Shown here one piece after another: positions 35,713 to 45,234 of a stretch of 64,000 nucleotides of DNA. The translations under genes and the position numbers were made by a program. Source of the DNA: Clostridium sp. UBA4108 (lineage in GTDB: Bacteria > Bacillota > Clostridia > Clostridiales > Clostridiaceae); the NCBI GenBank assembly GCA_002381695.1, contig DFXM01000020.1:273885-337884 (forward strand). The letters are read 5' to 3'. How positions within the stretch are numbered: the first letter of the stretch is position 1; each line of letters opens with the position of its first letter. The notes under the pieces were generated by a model that saw nothing but the letters and a program-made list of their open reading frames with translations, searched no databases and was not told the origin of the DNA.

Positions 35713-35747
35713 AAAATCCCAAGATACAGTTTGTATTTTGGGGTTTT
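35713..35747. terminator. terminator after the AbrB-type gene
   Basis: A 16-bp stem with two G-U pairs (35713-35728 with 35732-35747), a 3-base loop and TTTT at the 3' end. A copy of the recurring intergenic motif begins about 40 bases later, before the peptidase cluster. Confidence 0.75.
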
Positions 35748-35910
35748 GTATATTATGAATCAATATTAGTTTAAATCTAAGGTATTATCTTAATATAGTG
35801 ATGATAATGAACTAAATATTGAAAAAATCATTAACAGTAATAGGTTGAATTTGGATATATAGGAAAGCTATAATTAAAGAGGGTATAACAAAATGAATGG
35901 AGGGGAAAAT

Positions 35911-36951
35911 GTGGAGGATAAGAAATTATTAAAGGAGCTTTGTATGGGTCATGGACCAAGCGGAAGAGAACATTGGTTACATCACTACATTTATGAAGCT
36001 TTTTCAGAATTTGGACAAGTAACTACAGATAATCTAAATAATGTAATTATCGAAAAAAAAGGTAAGGGAAAAGGGAAAATAATGATAATGGCTCACCTGG
36101 ATGAAATTTTTATGGTGGTTACAGCTGTTAAGGAAAATGGATTTTTAGAATTTAAGGGGAATGGTTTGGATAGTAAAACCTTGGTATCTAAAGAGGTAGT
36201 TATCCATGGAAAGCAGGATATTCTAGGAATTATAGGTATAAAACCTCCCCACCTTATGAAGGAAGAAGAAAAGAACAAAGCAGTTACAGCGGATTCATTA
36301 CTTATTGATACTGGATATTCTAAAGAAGCCTTAGAAAAAATAGTATCACCAGGAGATTTTGTAACCTTAAAGGGCAGTTTTAAGGAACTTTTAAATAATA
36401 AGATAAGTTGTAAATCCATAGATGATAGGGCTGGAGTTGTAGCAATGTATAGATGTGCTAAGGAACTTCAAGACATAGAACATGATTTAGATGTTTATTT
36501 TGTATGTTCAGCACAAGAGGAAGTAGGTCATAGAGGGGCTGTTACAGCGACTAATGTTATTAACCCTGATATAGGTATAGCAGTAGATGTTACCTTCGAC
36601 AATGGTAGACATGGAGACACAGATGGAGATAATGAAATAGGTAAGGGACCAGTAATATGTGTAGGACCTAATATTCACCCAAAAGTAAGAAAGAGACTTA
36701 TGAAGGTTGGAGAAGAATATAATATTCCTTATCAAATAGAAGTAGAGGCAGGGCCTACAGGAACAGATGCTTGGGATATTCAAGTTTCAGGAAGTGGAGT
36801 TCCTACACTACTTATATCCATTCCAATAAAGTATATGCATACAGCCGTAGAATTAGTTAATATGAAGGATATTACAAATACAGGATATATAATGGCTCAA
36901 TTTATAAAGAATTTAAAGGGTGAAGAACTGGAGGGGTTAATATGTTTTTAG
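35911..36951 (+). CDS. M42 family metallopeptidase, first of three
   Basis: A cytoplasmic dinuclear-metal aminopeptidase (or cellulase-like relative). The metal and catalytic motifs are all present: AHLDE (His), SIDDRAGVV (bridging Asp), SAQEEVGHRG (catalytic Glu and ligand Glu), AVDVTFD (Asp) and YMHTAVE (His). GGAGGGG at 35899-35905 favours the GTG at 35911; ATG 35893, with a weaker AGAGGG, is an alternative. It overlaps the second copy by 10 bases. Likely role: trimming internal peptides to amino acids. Confidence 0.88.
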   Translation: MEDKKLLKELCMGHGPSGREHWLHHYIYEAFSEFGQVTTDNLNNVIIEKKGKGKGKIMIMAHLDEIFMVVTAVKENGFLEFKGNGLDSKTLVSKEVVIHGKQDILGIIGIKPPHLMKEEEKNKAVTADSLLIDTGYSKEALEKIVSPGDFVTLKGSFKELLNNKISCKSIDDRAGVVAMYRCAKELQDIEHDLDVYFVCSAQEEVGHRGAVTATNVINPDIGIAVDVTFDNGRHGDTDGDNEIGKGPVICVGPNIHPKVRKRLMKVGEEYNIPYQIEVEAGPTGTDAWDIQVSGSGVPTLLISIPIKYMHTAVELVNMKDITNTGYIMAQFIKNLKGEELEGLICF

Positions 36952-37973
36952 AAGGGATTCTCGAAAAAGGTGGATTATTACAGGAATTAACTTCTCTAAA
37001 TTCCCCATCAGGATTTGAAGGAGAGGTTAGAGATTTTATAAAGCAAGAGATAGAACCATATGTAGATGAGATATTTATAGATAGAATGGGGAACATTATC
37101 GCCCATAAAAAAGGAAATGGAAAAAGAGTAATAGTGGATGCTCATATGGATGAGGTTGGATTTATCATCACTGGCTTTAATGAAGATGGAACCTTACGAT
37201 TTAAATCCTTAGGAGGAATTAATGCTAAGATAATTCCATCTAAAACTGTGATAATAGGGCCTGAAAAAATCCCTGGGGTAATAGGTGGAAAGCCTATACA
37301 TTTACAAAGTAGTGAAGAAAAAGAAAAAGGGCTTACCTATGGTGATTGCTGTATAGATATTGGAGCTGAAAATAAGGAACAGTGTAAGACGCTTATAGAG
37401 CTTGGAGAATATGCTATATTTGATACAGAGTATGATGAGTTCGGAGAAAACCTAATTAAAGGAAAGGCCTTTGACAATAGGATGGGTTGTTTAGTGCTTA
37501 TGGAAGCATTAAAGGAAAGCTATGACGTAGATTTATATGGAGTTTTTGCAGTACAGGAAGAGGTAGGAGAGAGAGGTGCTCTTATATCTTCACTTAATGT
37601 AGAAAGTGATTTAGGAATAATATTAGAAGGAACTATATGTGCTGATATGCCTTCAGTGCCCAAACACCTAAGCGCCACTGAAGTAGGATGTGGACCAGCC
37701 ATATCTATAATGGATTTAACTAGTGTGTTTGATGAAAAGATAGCTAAGGATATTATGAGTGTAGCTGAGGATAAAGACATACCATATCAAAGAAGAAGAG
37801 CTATAGCTGGAGGAAATGATGGATTTGCTATACATAGTAAGGGCAAAGGAGCTAAAGTAGCAACAATTTCTGTTCCATGTAGATATATTCATTCAGCTGT
37901 ATCAGTGGCATCTAAGGCTGATGTTAAAAATACTATAAAGTTGGTAATAGCTTATTTAAAATCACTTAAATAG
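36942..37973 (+). CDS. M42 family metallopeptidase, second of three
   Basis: The second tandem paralogue keeps the full set: DAHMDEVGF (His), AFDNRMGCL (Asp), AVQEEVGERG (Glu-Glu), LEGTICADMP (Asp) and RYIHSAVS (His). GGAGGGG stands in front of ATG 36942. The family forms large tetrahedral dodecamers, so two or three paralogues could co-assemble; that is inference. It is followed by the third copy after 14 bases. Confidence 0.9.
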   Translation: MFLEGILEKGGLLQELTSLNSPSGFEGEVRDFIKQEIEPYVDEIFIDRMGNIIAHKKGNGKRVIVDAHMDEVGFIITGFNEDGTLRFKSLGGINAKIIPSKTVIIGPEKIPGVIGGKPIHLQSSEEKEKGLTYGDCCIDIGAENKEQCKTLIELGEYAIFDTEYDEFGENLIKGKAFDNRMGCLVLMEALKESYDVDLYGVFAVQEEVGERGALISSLNVESDLGIILEGTICADMPSVPKHLSATEVGCGPAISIMDLTSVFDEKIAKDIMSVAEDKDIPYQRRRAIAGGNDGFAIHSKGKGAKVATISVPCRYIHSAVSVASKADVKNTIKLVIAYLKSLK

Positions 37974-37987
37974 TAAGGGGGAGAATT

Positions 37988-38965
37988 ATGGATAATTTAT
38001 TTGAAAAGCTAATAAGTGCATTTGGAGTTAGTGGACATGAAGATGAGGTAAGAGAAATAATAATAGAGCATTTAAACTCTTTAAATATAGGTCATAGAGT
38101 AGATAATATGGGGAATGTAATTGCCGCTTTAGGTGAAGAAAGAGAAGAGCATAAGAGAATTATGCTTTGTTCACATATGGATACTATAGGACTTATGGTC
38201 ACTTATATAGAGGACAAAGGTTTTGTTAGGGTAGGAAAAATGGGAGAGTTCAAAGAGTCTTCTATAATAAATACTATAGTTGAATTTGAAAATGGAAATG
38301 GTGGAAGACTATGTACTATAAATCCTAGTGGGACTATTGATGACATATATATAGATTTAGGTGTAGATAGTAGGGAAGCAGCTCTTGAGCTTATTAAAGA
38401 AGGAGATGTGGCAGTATTTACAGCAAATATAATAGATGAAGAGAACAATGTAATTGCTCCATTTTTAGATAATAGAGTAGGTTGTTATATGTTATTAAGA
38501 GCTATAGAAAAACTAGCAGAGTTAGAATCTTTAGATAGTCAACTATTCTTTGTATTCTCAACTCAAGGGGTAGTGGGAGCAAGAGGAGCAAGAGCTGCAG
38601 CTTATGAAATAAATCCAATGTATTGCTTAGTAATAGATGGAGAGAATACAGGAGATAACTTAGGTGGAAAAGGTAACCTATCCCTAGGTAAAGGCACAGG
38701 AATTAAATTTATGGATAAAAGTTTAGTAATTCATCATGAAGTTAAGGAAAGGCTAGAGGAAGCCTATGAAAATTTGAATAAAAGACCCAATTATATATTT
38801 GGAGAAGAACATAGTGATGGAAAAACCATTCATAAAGAGGGTAATGGTATAAAAACAGGTACACTAATCTATCCTGTAAGATATAAAAATACTAATATGG
38901 AAATGGTAAACTATAAAGATATTAATGAAGGTATAGAAGTAATTTGCGAGTTTTGTAAACTTTAG
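37988..38965 (+). CDS. M42-like protein with degenerate active site, third of three
   Basis: The fold-defining motifs are kept: CSHMDTIGLM (His-x-Asp) and FLDNRVGCYM (Asp). At the place of the catalytic Glu-Glu pair the protein reads STQGVVGARG, and the final His of the usual IHSA/MHTA motif is replaced in RYKNTNMEM. So the catalytic base and at least two metal ligands are missing. It is 325 residues, slightly shorter than the others, with an intact reading frame and a good GGGGGAG ribosome site. A structural or regulatory partner of the two active copies is more likely than a working enzyme. Confidence 0.85.
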   Translation: MDNLFEKLISAFGVSGHEDEVREIIIEHLNSLNIGHRVDNMGNVIAALGEEREEHKRIMLCSHMDTIGLMVTYIEDKGFVRVGKMGEFKESSIINTIVEFENGNGGRLCTINPSGTIDDIYIDLGVDSREAALELIKEGDVAVFTANIIDEENNVIAPFLDNRVGCYMLLRAIEKLAELESLDSQLFFVFSTQGVVGARGARAAAYEINPMYCLVIDGENTGDNLGGKGNLSLGKGTGIKFMDKSLVIHHEVKERLEEAYENLNKRPNYIFGEEHSDGKTIHKEGNGIKTGTLIYPVRYKNTNMEMVNYKDINEGIEVICEFCKL

Positions 38966-39060
38966 GTATAACTATAGGTTGCAGCAAGTACACCGTACGT
39001 GTAGAGAAATTTTCTCGTCGAGGAAGAGCAACTTTCAGTTGATATTATCTAAATAAAAAG
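38966..39060. repeat. palindrome-rich intergenic patch related to 59494-59680
   Basis: It shares GGTTGCAG, GTAGAGAA and GCAACTTWCAGTTG, in this order, with the intergenic element after ctpA. No ORF is supported. Confidence 0.45.
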
Positions 39061-39097
39061 CTAGCAGAATGGGGGGAGCCAAACTGCTAGTTTTTTT
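39061..39097 (+). terminator. terminator of the M42 operon
   Basis: Stem CTAGCAG (39061-39067) with CTGCTAG (39084-39090), extended by flanking A/T pairs and followed by seven T residues. The loop carries a G-run. Confidence 0.85.
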
Positions 39098-39131
39098 AGT
39101 TCATTATGAAAAAAGGGGAGTCAGCTACAAA

Positions 39132-39302
39132 TTACTTTGCAGAATAATAACATCTTTTGGGGGAATGAATTTTATCCTCTTCTTTAAGTTTCTTTATAGC
39201 TCTGTCAACTTCTTTTTTATCAATGCCTGTCTTTTCCGCTATTTCTCTAGACTTTAGTGGATCTGAAGAATTTTTTAATGTTTCTAAAACTTTGTCTATC
39301 AT
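39132..39302 (-). CDS. small winged-helix DNA-binding protein, 56 aa
   Basis: A minimal helix-turn-helix: IDKVLETLKNSSDPLKSREIAEKTGIDKKEVDRAIKKLKEEDKIHSPKRCYYSAK-like, with the recognition helix in KKEVDRAIKKLKEE and a basic wing. GAGAGGTG lies just before ATG 39302, so the longer frame to 39332 is not used. Such stand-alone wings are common in clostridia; the target is unknown. Confidence 0.75.
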   Translation of the reverse strand: MIDKVLETLKNSSDPLKSREIAEKTGIDKKEVDRAIKKLKEEDKIHSPKRCYYSAK

Positions 39303-39386
39303 AAGTACACCTCTCGAATAAAATCTATCCATTGATAACTGTTATTGATTAAATTATATCACATAATTTATAAGAAGCAATAGTTT

Positions 39387-40184
39387 TTAGAAATTTATAT
39401 TGAAATTTTTACAATAAAAATCTTCTCTTCTGTCATTTTTAAATTTAAAGCTTTCTCTTACACTTTTTACATTATCAATATGGATATCGGCAATTATTAA
39501 TCCTTCAAAATTATCGGACTCTTTAGAAATAATGTTTCCAAGTGGGTCAATGATCATAGAATTCCCACTATAATTTAAGGAATTACCAATACCGACTCTG
39601 TTAATACCAGCGATATAGCATTGATTCTCTATGGCTCTACACCTTAAAAGAGTTATCCAATGGTCTTTTCTACTCTCTGGCCAATTAGCAGCTACTGTTA
39701 TTAATGATGATTTTTTTGAAGCAATCTGAAATATTTCAGGAAATCTCAAATCGTAACATATAAATGGTGTAATGGTAAAGTCATCAATAGTGCAATAACA
39801 AATATTGTTACCGGGTGAAAAGTATAAGTTTTCATTGCAATAAGAAAAGGGATGAATTTTAGTGTAATTACATAAAGTATATCCTTGGGTAGAAATAATA
39901 GTATAGTTATTTCTGCCATTGTCTTCGTTAAAAATTTTTTCTATGTATCCTATTCCGGCATTGATACCATAGGTTTTACATAGATTTCTTATATGATTTA
40001 TTGAATAAGAATTAAGTTCACCAAAGTCTTCAACATTCATAGTGAAACCAGTAAAGGACATTTCGGGAAATAGAAGTAACTCTATATTATGCTCTATAGC
40101 TTTCCTAAAAAAGTCTTTACTCATGTGAAGATTAAAGTTTTTGTCTTCCCATAAAATATTACTTTGAACTAAACCGATTTTCAT
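39387..40184 (-). CDS. carbon-nitrogen hydrolase (nitrilase superfamily)
   Basis: The Glu-Lys-Cys triad is visible: Glu in LLFPEMSFTG, Lys in YTKIHPFSYC and Cys in TPFICYDLRFPEIF. The 265-residue length is typical. RCRAIENQCYIAGINRVG is the conserved region after the Cys. It is close to omega-amidase-type and YafV-type enzymes that hydrolyse deaminated glutamine or related amides; the true substrate is open. Transcribed alone. Confidence 0.88.
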   Translation of the reverse strand: MKIGLVQSNILWEDKNFNLHMSKDFFRKAIEHNIELLLFPEMSFTGFTMNVEDFGELNSYSINHIRNLCKTYGINAGIGYIEKIFNEDNGRNNYTIISTQGYTLCNYTKIHPFSYCNENLYFSPGNNICYCTIDDFTITPFICYDLRFPEIFQIASKKSSLITVAANWPESRKDHWITLLRCRAIENQCYIAGINRVGIGNSLNYSGNSMIIDPLGNIISKESDNFEGLIIADIHIDNVKSVRESFKFKNDRREDFYCKNFNINF

Positions 40185-40274
40185 AGCATCACTCCTAAAA
40201 AAAATATATATTTATACAAATAATGTTACAAATGAGTTATATTATTAAGTATAGTGCTTTTTAAAACTAATATG

Positions 40275-40341
40275 CAAAAAAACTAAAAACTAAAAACTAA
40301 TATAATTTTATTAAGTTGTACATAAATATAATATTAGTTTT
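40275..40341. repeat. short tandem and inverted repeats upstream of yihY
   Basis: ACTAAAA units are repeated about three times at 40277-40299. AAAACTAATAT (40293-40303) has an inverted partner at 40331-40341 and a near copy at 40263-40273. They may be a promoter-proximal protein site or just AT-rich slippage. Confidence 0.4.
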
Positions 40342-40368
40342 ATAAATATAAAAATTAGAGGTATAGAT

Positions 40369-41196
40369 ATGAAGTTAACTGAATACATCGTGAAAATGGC
40401 ATTAAGATACAAAAATCACAATATATCTGCATTAGCATCACAATTAGCCTTTGATATGCTATTTTCATTTCTACCATTTTTAATGTTAATACTTACTCTT
40501 GTAGGATTTATAAATGTAGATCCTGTAGAAGTGCTAATGTCATTAGAAACATTAATGCCTAAGGAATTATATTATTTGGTTTCTAGTATAGCACTGCAAC
40601 TTCTTCAGACTAGAAATAGTAATTTGTTATCATTTTCTCTAATATTTTCTATGTATACTGCATCAAGGGCATTTAGAGCTATTAGATATGGACTTAATAA
40701 AGCTTTTGAGCAAGATGAGGCTGATAATAGAATAAGTGTTATCATAACCTCAATTATATTTATGATAGTAATATCGCTTTTGATAATCTTTATACTAGCA
40801 TTTTTAGTGTTTGGAAAAATGATAGGTGATGCACTAGTAAAGTGGATAGGATTAGATGTGAAGATAATTTACTATATAGGATATATAAGATATCCTATAG
40901 TACTAATTGGAATGATAATTGTTTTTTCAGGAATATACAGATTAATACCATCTAGAAAACTTAGATGGATAGAGGTATTACCTGGAGCTATATTTACTAG
41001 CATTTCATGGATTATTTTATCTATGGGATTTGCCTTCTATGTAAATAATTTTGGAAGATACTCAGATGTGTATGGAAGTATAGGAGTTATTATCATACTT
41101 ATGATTTGGTTACAAATAACGTCTAATACCATATTGCTAGGAGGAGAGCTAAATGCAACTATAGCCTATGATAAAGAACTTAAAAATAGGATATAA
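40369..41196 (+). CDS. YihY/BrkB-family inner membrane protein
   Basis: Six membrane segments with the YihY core: ALASQLAFDMLFSFLPFLMLI near the N terminus and LPGAIFTSISWIILSMGFAFYVNNFGRYSDVYGSIGVIIILMIWLQ near the C terminus. The family was once called ribonuclease BN in error; its real role is unknown, possibly envelope-related. Length 275 fits. A hairpin follows. Confidence 0.88.
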   Translation: MKLTEYIVKMALRYKNHNISALASQLAFDMLFSFLPFLMLILTLVGFINVDPVEVLMSLETLMPKELYYLVSSIALQLLQTRNSNLLSFSLIFSMYTASRAFRAIRYGLNKAFEQDEADNRISVIITSIIFMIVISLLIIFILAFLVFGKMIGDALVKWIGLDVKIIYYIGYIRYPIVLIGMIIVFSGIYRLIPSRKLRWIEVLPGAIFTSISWIILSMGFAFYVNNFGRYSDVYGSIGVIIILMIWLQITSNTILLGGELNATIAYDKELKNRI

Positions 41197-41220
41197 TACA
41201 AATAAAGTTTATAAAATTTA

Positions 41221-41253
41221 TATAGGTAAGTGCAGTATCTGCACTTACCTATA
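41221..41253. terminator. hairpin after yihY
   Basis: A perfect 15-bp stem (41221-41235 with 41239-41253) with a 3-base loop, lacking a clear T-run (GCTATGTCATG follows). It probably ends the yihY transcript. Confidence 0.6.
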
Positions 41254-41369
41254 GCTATGTCATGTTTTTGGTTAAAATTCATGGTAATTTAATTACAATA
41301 GAACTTACATAGCTTATATGTTAATATATATATTAAGTGCGTTAATTTTATATTTTTGGAGGGATGACC

Positions 41370-42233
41370 ATGAAAATAAGGAAGGCTGTTATTCCAGCAG
41401 CGGGATTAGGTACTCGATTTTTGCCTGCTACTAAATCTGTGCCAAAGGAAATGCTACCAATTGTAGATAAGCCTACCATACAATACATAGTAGAGGAGGC
41501 AGTGGCTTCTGGAATAGAGGAAATACTTATAATAACAGGAAGAAATAAGAAAGCTATAGAGGATCATTTCGATAGAATGGTTGAGCTAGAAGTAAATTTA
41601 GCTAAGGATGGCAAGGAAGAATTATTATCTTTAGTTAGTGAATCTACTTATATGGCTAATATATATTATGTAAGACAGAGAGAACCTAAAGGGCTAGGTC
41701 ATGCTATAAGTTGTGCTAAGACATTTGTTGGAGATGAACCCTTTGCAGTTATGCTAGGAGATGACATAGTAGATAGTGAAACACCATGTCTAAAGCAACT
41801 AATAGATGCATATGACAAATATAACTGTTCAATATTAGGAGTTCAAGAAGTTAAAGAAGAGAATGTGAACAAGTATGGAATTGTTAAAGGTGATAGAGTT
41901 AATGAAAAGGAATACAAAGTTGAAGATTTAATAGAAAAGCCTAAAGTGGAAGAGGCACCATCGAGGGTAGCTATATTAGGCAGGTATATAATAACTCCAG
42001 AAATATTTGATATATTAGAGAATACAGAACCAGGAAAAGGTGGAGAAATTCAACTTACAGATGGACTAAAGGCATTATTGCAGAATCAGGATATGTATGC
42101 ACACATATTTGATGGAAATAGATATGATGTTGGGGATAAACTAGGTTTTATAGAGGCTACCATAGATTTTGCTCTAAAGAGAGATGAGCTAAAAGAAGGA
42201 ATGAAAGAATTACTTAAGAGTAAAAAGTTCTAA
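41370..42233 (+). CDS. galU: UTP--glucose-1-phosphate uridylyltransferase
   Basis: It makes UDP-glucose for glycolipids, wall polymers and capsules. The nucleotidyltransferase signature AAGLGTRFLPATKSVPKEMLPIVDKP is at the N terminus; YVRQREPKGLGHAI and the AVMLGDDIV motif follow, as in bacterial GalU. Length 288 is normal. GGAGGG at 41358-41363 favours ATG 41370 over ATG 41364. Confidence 0.95.
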   Translation: MKIRKAVIPAAGLGTRFLPATKSVPKEMLPIVDKPTIQYIVEEAVASGIEEILIITGRNKKAIEDHFDRMVELEVNLAKDGKEELLSLVSESTYMANIYYVRQREPKGLGHAISCAKTFVGDEPFAVMLGDDIVDSETPCLKQLIDAYDKYNCSILGVQEVKEENVNKYGIVKGDRVNEKEYKVEDLIEKPKVEEAPSRVAILGRYIITPEIFDILENTEPGKGGEIQLTDGLKALLQNQDMYAHIFDGNRYDVGDKLGFIEATIDFALKRDELKEGMKELLKSKKF

Positions 42234-42424
42234 AGGTTAAGTGTAAAAAATATTTCACCTATTTTAGTCATAAAAGCATCCTGAATATAATAAATATTTT
42301 AATGTATATAAATTGTAATAAACAATTAGATATTCAAGATATAGTCACTTTAGATAATTGGATGATTTGAAATGTTAATACAATTTATATATATAAGCTA
42401 TTATATATAAGGTGAGGGATGTAT

Positions 42425-42598
42425 ATGGGAAAACAGAACCGGGGTAAGGCGTTATGGAATATTCCATCAAGAGGAAGGGGAACCTGTCCTTTGTGTAAAA
42501 CAGAACGAATTAAGGTATTATATGATAAGTTATTACCAGATGGAGCCAAGATTAAAGTTTGTAAGAAATGTAGACATAAAAAATTGGAAAATAATTAA
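42425..42598 (+). CDS. small zinc-ribbon protein, 57 aa
   Basis: This short ORF was missed by size. A CxxC pair (GTCPLCKTERIKVL) and a second (VCKKCRHKK) about 26 residues later form a treble-clef or rubredoxin-like zinc site. The ends are strongly basic (MGKQNRGKALWNIPSRGRG), so nucleic-acid or ribosome binding is plausible. GGTGAGGG precedes ATG 42425. Such short zinc ribbons are common in clostridia and have no known role. Confidence 0.75.
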   Translation: MGKQNRGKALWNIPSRGRGTCPLCKTERIKVLYDKLLPDGAKIKVCKKCRHKKLENN

Positions 42599-42621
42599 AA
42601 AAATAATTTAATATAATGGTT

Positions 42622-42688
42622 ATAAGAAATATTTTTAAAATTATGATTAAGTTGGTTTACATAATTTTGAAATATTTCTTATTTTTTT
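42622..42688 (+). terminator. terminator after the zinc-ribbon gene
   Basis: A long stem, 42622-42645 with 42660-42682, with one mismatch, ends in a run of seven T. The remaining gap to 42978 is AT-rich and contains TGTCGAA (42822-42828), a Spo0A-box-like core. Confidence 0.8.
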
Positions 42689-42978
42689 AAAATAAAAAGT
42701 AAATATTTAATTTTCAATATGTAATAAATGCAACAAATAATAAGGGAAATCATTGAGAATGTGGTGACAAAAGTATTAATATAAGTAATTTAAATAAAAA
42801 TAGGAGAATATATAAAGATACTGTCGAAGCAAATGTAGAATTTTAACGAAATTTTATTGTGAAAATTTCCAACAATTTGATGTAAAATATCTTATGGTGA
42901 TTAAAATAAAAAATGGTTTTAAAATATAAATAAATATATTTAGCATAAGAAATTATAGGGTTAATTGGGGGAAAAATA

Positions 42979-44982
42979 ATGAACTTTACTAGCGAAAAGG
43001 ACTTGGGATTTTTTGATAATTTATCAGACTTGATTGTTATTATAGATGAAGAGTGTAAAATCCAATATGTAAACAATCAATTTAAGAAATTAATGAGTTA
43101 TAAGGAATTGTTAGATTTTAAGGGAGAAGATATACGAGAATTCTTAAGCATTATAGATGATGAAAGAAATTTCAGCTATAGTAAGATTTGTTCATGGGAA
43201 AATTTTAATAATTGTCATATAAGAATTAGATGCTTAGAAGAAATAGAATTCAGATTAACAAGTTCTAATATAAAAATTAAAGATTATAATTACATAATTT
43301 TATCTATAATTCAAGAAGATTCAAATATAAATTATGATAATTATATTTTATCTAGGAAAATAGATATAAAATCTAAAGAAATAGAAAACGAAAATAATAA
43401 TTATGGTATCCTAGGGGGACTGAGTTATAAGGCACTAAACACAATTTTATATACATCTCCAAATGGTATAATAGTGCAAAATAAAGATAAAGTTATCTTT
43501 AACAATAAAGCAAGTAAAGAGATAGTATGTGGAAACTTAGAATTGAATATGATTGGGAAAAATATTTTTGATTTAGTTAATTTTGAAAATACTGTATGTG
43601 TGAACAATGAAATAGATAAAGAATTATTAAAAGATGAATCTAACCTATCCTTAGTTCAACGAAAGGTAAGAAGACAAGATGGAACTATAATTTATTTAGA
43701 AATGTCAACCATGTGTTTTATGGAAGATAATGAAATATATACTGTATTTATCTTTAAAGATATAACCAAGAGGATTAAGGCGGAATATAGTTTAAAAAGA
43801 AGTACAGATGATTATTCAAGACTGTTACATTTTTTACCTTTTGGAGTAGCTGTATATGACAACCTAGATGACGTGATATTTGTAAATGAGACTATGCTAA
43901 AAACTTTAGGAATGGAATCTAAAGAACAATTGAACAGAACGTCTATGGAAGAGATAGTTCATAAAGATTATTTAGAGGATATGTATGAAATTTATAAAGC
44001 AATTATGAATGATGAAAGTAAAATTGAGCATAGGGAAATCGTTTTTAAAAAAGATGATGGTACATTTATAGAGGCGGATGTGGGAGCCATAAATATATAC
44101 TTTGCTGGAAAGAAATCAATTTTATTAATAATGAATGATTTAACAGATATAAAGAAAGCAAGGATTGATAAAATAAAATTAGATCAAACTATTCAATATG
44201 ATAAGATGAAAACTGAATTTATTGCCAACGTATCTCATGAACTGAAAACTCCGTTAAACATTATATTAAGTATAGTTCAGCTTATACAGTTAAAATCAGA
44301 AAAGAATAGTGAAGAGTACGAAACTATAGATAGGTATATAGATATATTAAAGCAAAATTGTTATAGATTATTAAGACTAATAAATAATTTAATTGATATG
44401 ACGAGAATAGAGGGCGGAAATTTGAAGATGAACTTTGAAAATTATGATATTGTACAAATAGTAGAAGATATAACACTTTCTACAGTGGAGTATGTAGAAA
44501 ATAGAGGTATGTATCTAATATTTGATACTGATATTGAAGAAAAAGTATTAGGAATCGATAAAGAGAATATAGAAAGAGTTATGTTAAACCTTTTATCTAA
44601 TGCTGTAAAGTTTTCAAAAGAAAATGGTGAAATTGTAGTTAGTATACACGAAGTTGATGATGCAGTAGAAATACATGTGAAAGATAATGGAATAGGTATA
44701 CCAGAAGATATGATCGATATTATATTTAATAGATTTGTTCAAGGAGAGTCATTATTCACTAGGGCTCATGAAGGAAGTGGTATAGGTCTTTCATTAGTTA
44801 AATCTATATTAGAAGCTCATGGAGGGAGTATTAAAGTTTATAGTAAGGTGGATGAAGGAAGTGAATTTGTGGTTGTTCTTCCAAATAAAACTTCAAAGAA
44901 ACAGACATGCTCTCTAGTACAAGAAGATAAATTAAAAAAAGGTGATGAAAAAATAAAGATAGAATTCTCAGATATAGCTTAA
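42979..44982 (+). CDS. cytoplasmic PAS-containing sensor histidine kinase (orphan)
   Basis: Three PAS-like domains (about 8-100, 145-265 and 275-390) precede a HisKA domain with the phospho-His in FIANVSHELKTPLN (H420) and a HATPase with N box NLLSNAVKFS, G1 DNGIGIPED and G2 GSGIGLSLV. No membrane segment is seen, so it senses an internal signal. No response regulator is adjacent. Orphan kinases of this type in clostridia often phosphorylate Spo0A; a TGTCGAA core 150 bases upstream is compatible but weak support. GGGGGAAAAAT precedes ATG 42979. Confidence 0.88.
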   Translation: MNFTSEKDLGFFDNLSDLIVIIDEECKIQYVNNQFKKLMSYKELLDFKGEDIREFLSIIDDERNFSYSKICSWENFNNCHIRIRCLEEIEFRLTSSNIKIKDYNYIILSIIQEDSNINYDNYILSRKIDIKSKEIENENNNYGILGGLSYKALNTILYTSPNGIIVQNKDKVIFNNKASKEIVCGNLELNMIGKNIFDLVNFENTVCVNNEIDKELLKDESNLSLVQRKVRRQDGTIIYLEMSTMCFMEDNEIYTVFIFKDITKRIKAEYSLKRSTDDYSRLLHFLPFGVAVYDNLDDVIFVNETMLKTLGMESKEQLNRTSMEEIVHKDYLEDMYEIYKAIMNDESKIEHREIVFKKDDGTFIEADVGAINIYFAGKKSILLIMNDLTDIKKARIDKIKLDQTIQYDKMKTEFIANVSHELKTPLNIILSIVQLIQLKSEKNSEEYETIDRYIDILKQNCYRLLRLINNLIDMTRIEGGNLKMNFENYDIVQIVEDITLSTVEYVENRGMYLIFDTDIEEKVLGIDKENIERVMLNLLSNAVKFSKENGEIVVSIHEVDDAVEIHVKDNGIGIPEDMIDIIFNRFVQGESLFTRAHEGSGIGLSLVKSILEAHGGSIKVYSKVDEGSEFVVVLPNKTSKKQTCSLVQEDKLKKGDEKIKIEFSDIA

Positions 44983-45045
44983 GTCATATTGAAAAAAATA
45001 ATTAGTCAGTATTATGGTCTGTTTTGTGATATACTATGTCAGTAA

Positions 45046-45076
45046 AATCGCCGAAAGGCACCACTAGTAGGCGATT
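45046..45076. other. unassigned stem-loop upstream of ssb
   Basis: AATCGCC (45046-45052) pairs with GGCGATT (45070-45076); a nested alternative GCC-GAAA-GGC tetraloop is also possible. It is the most GC-rich spot in a 250-base gap and no T-run follows. Confidence 0.4.
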
Positions 45077-45234
45077 CTACTTATTTGTTTAATTCAAAAT
45101 ATCCTCAGAGTTGTTGACTTGTTATTTTATAGGTATAGTTAATAAAAAATTAACAGTACATTTCCAAGAAATTGTTTAAATTACTACTATTTAGTCAAAA
45201 ATATAGTAAAAACAATGAGATTGGAGGTATATTG

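Noticed and set aside
45046..45076. GCCGAAAGGC stem considered as a c-di-GMP or purine riboswitch
   Set aside because: None of the conserved core bases of those classes is present.
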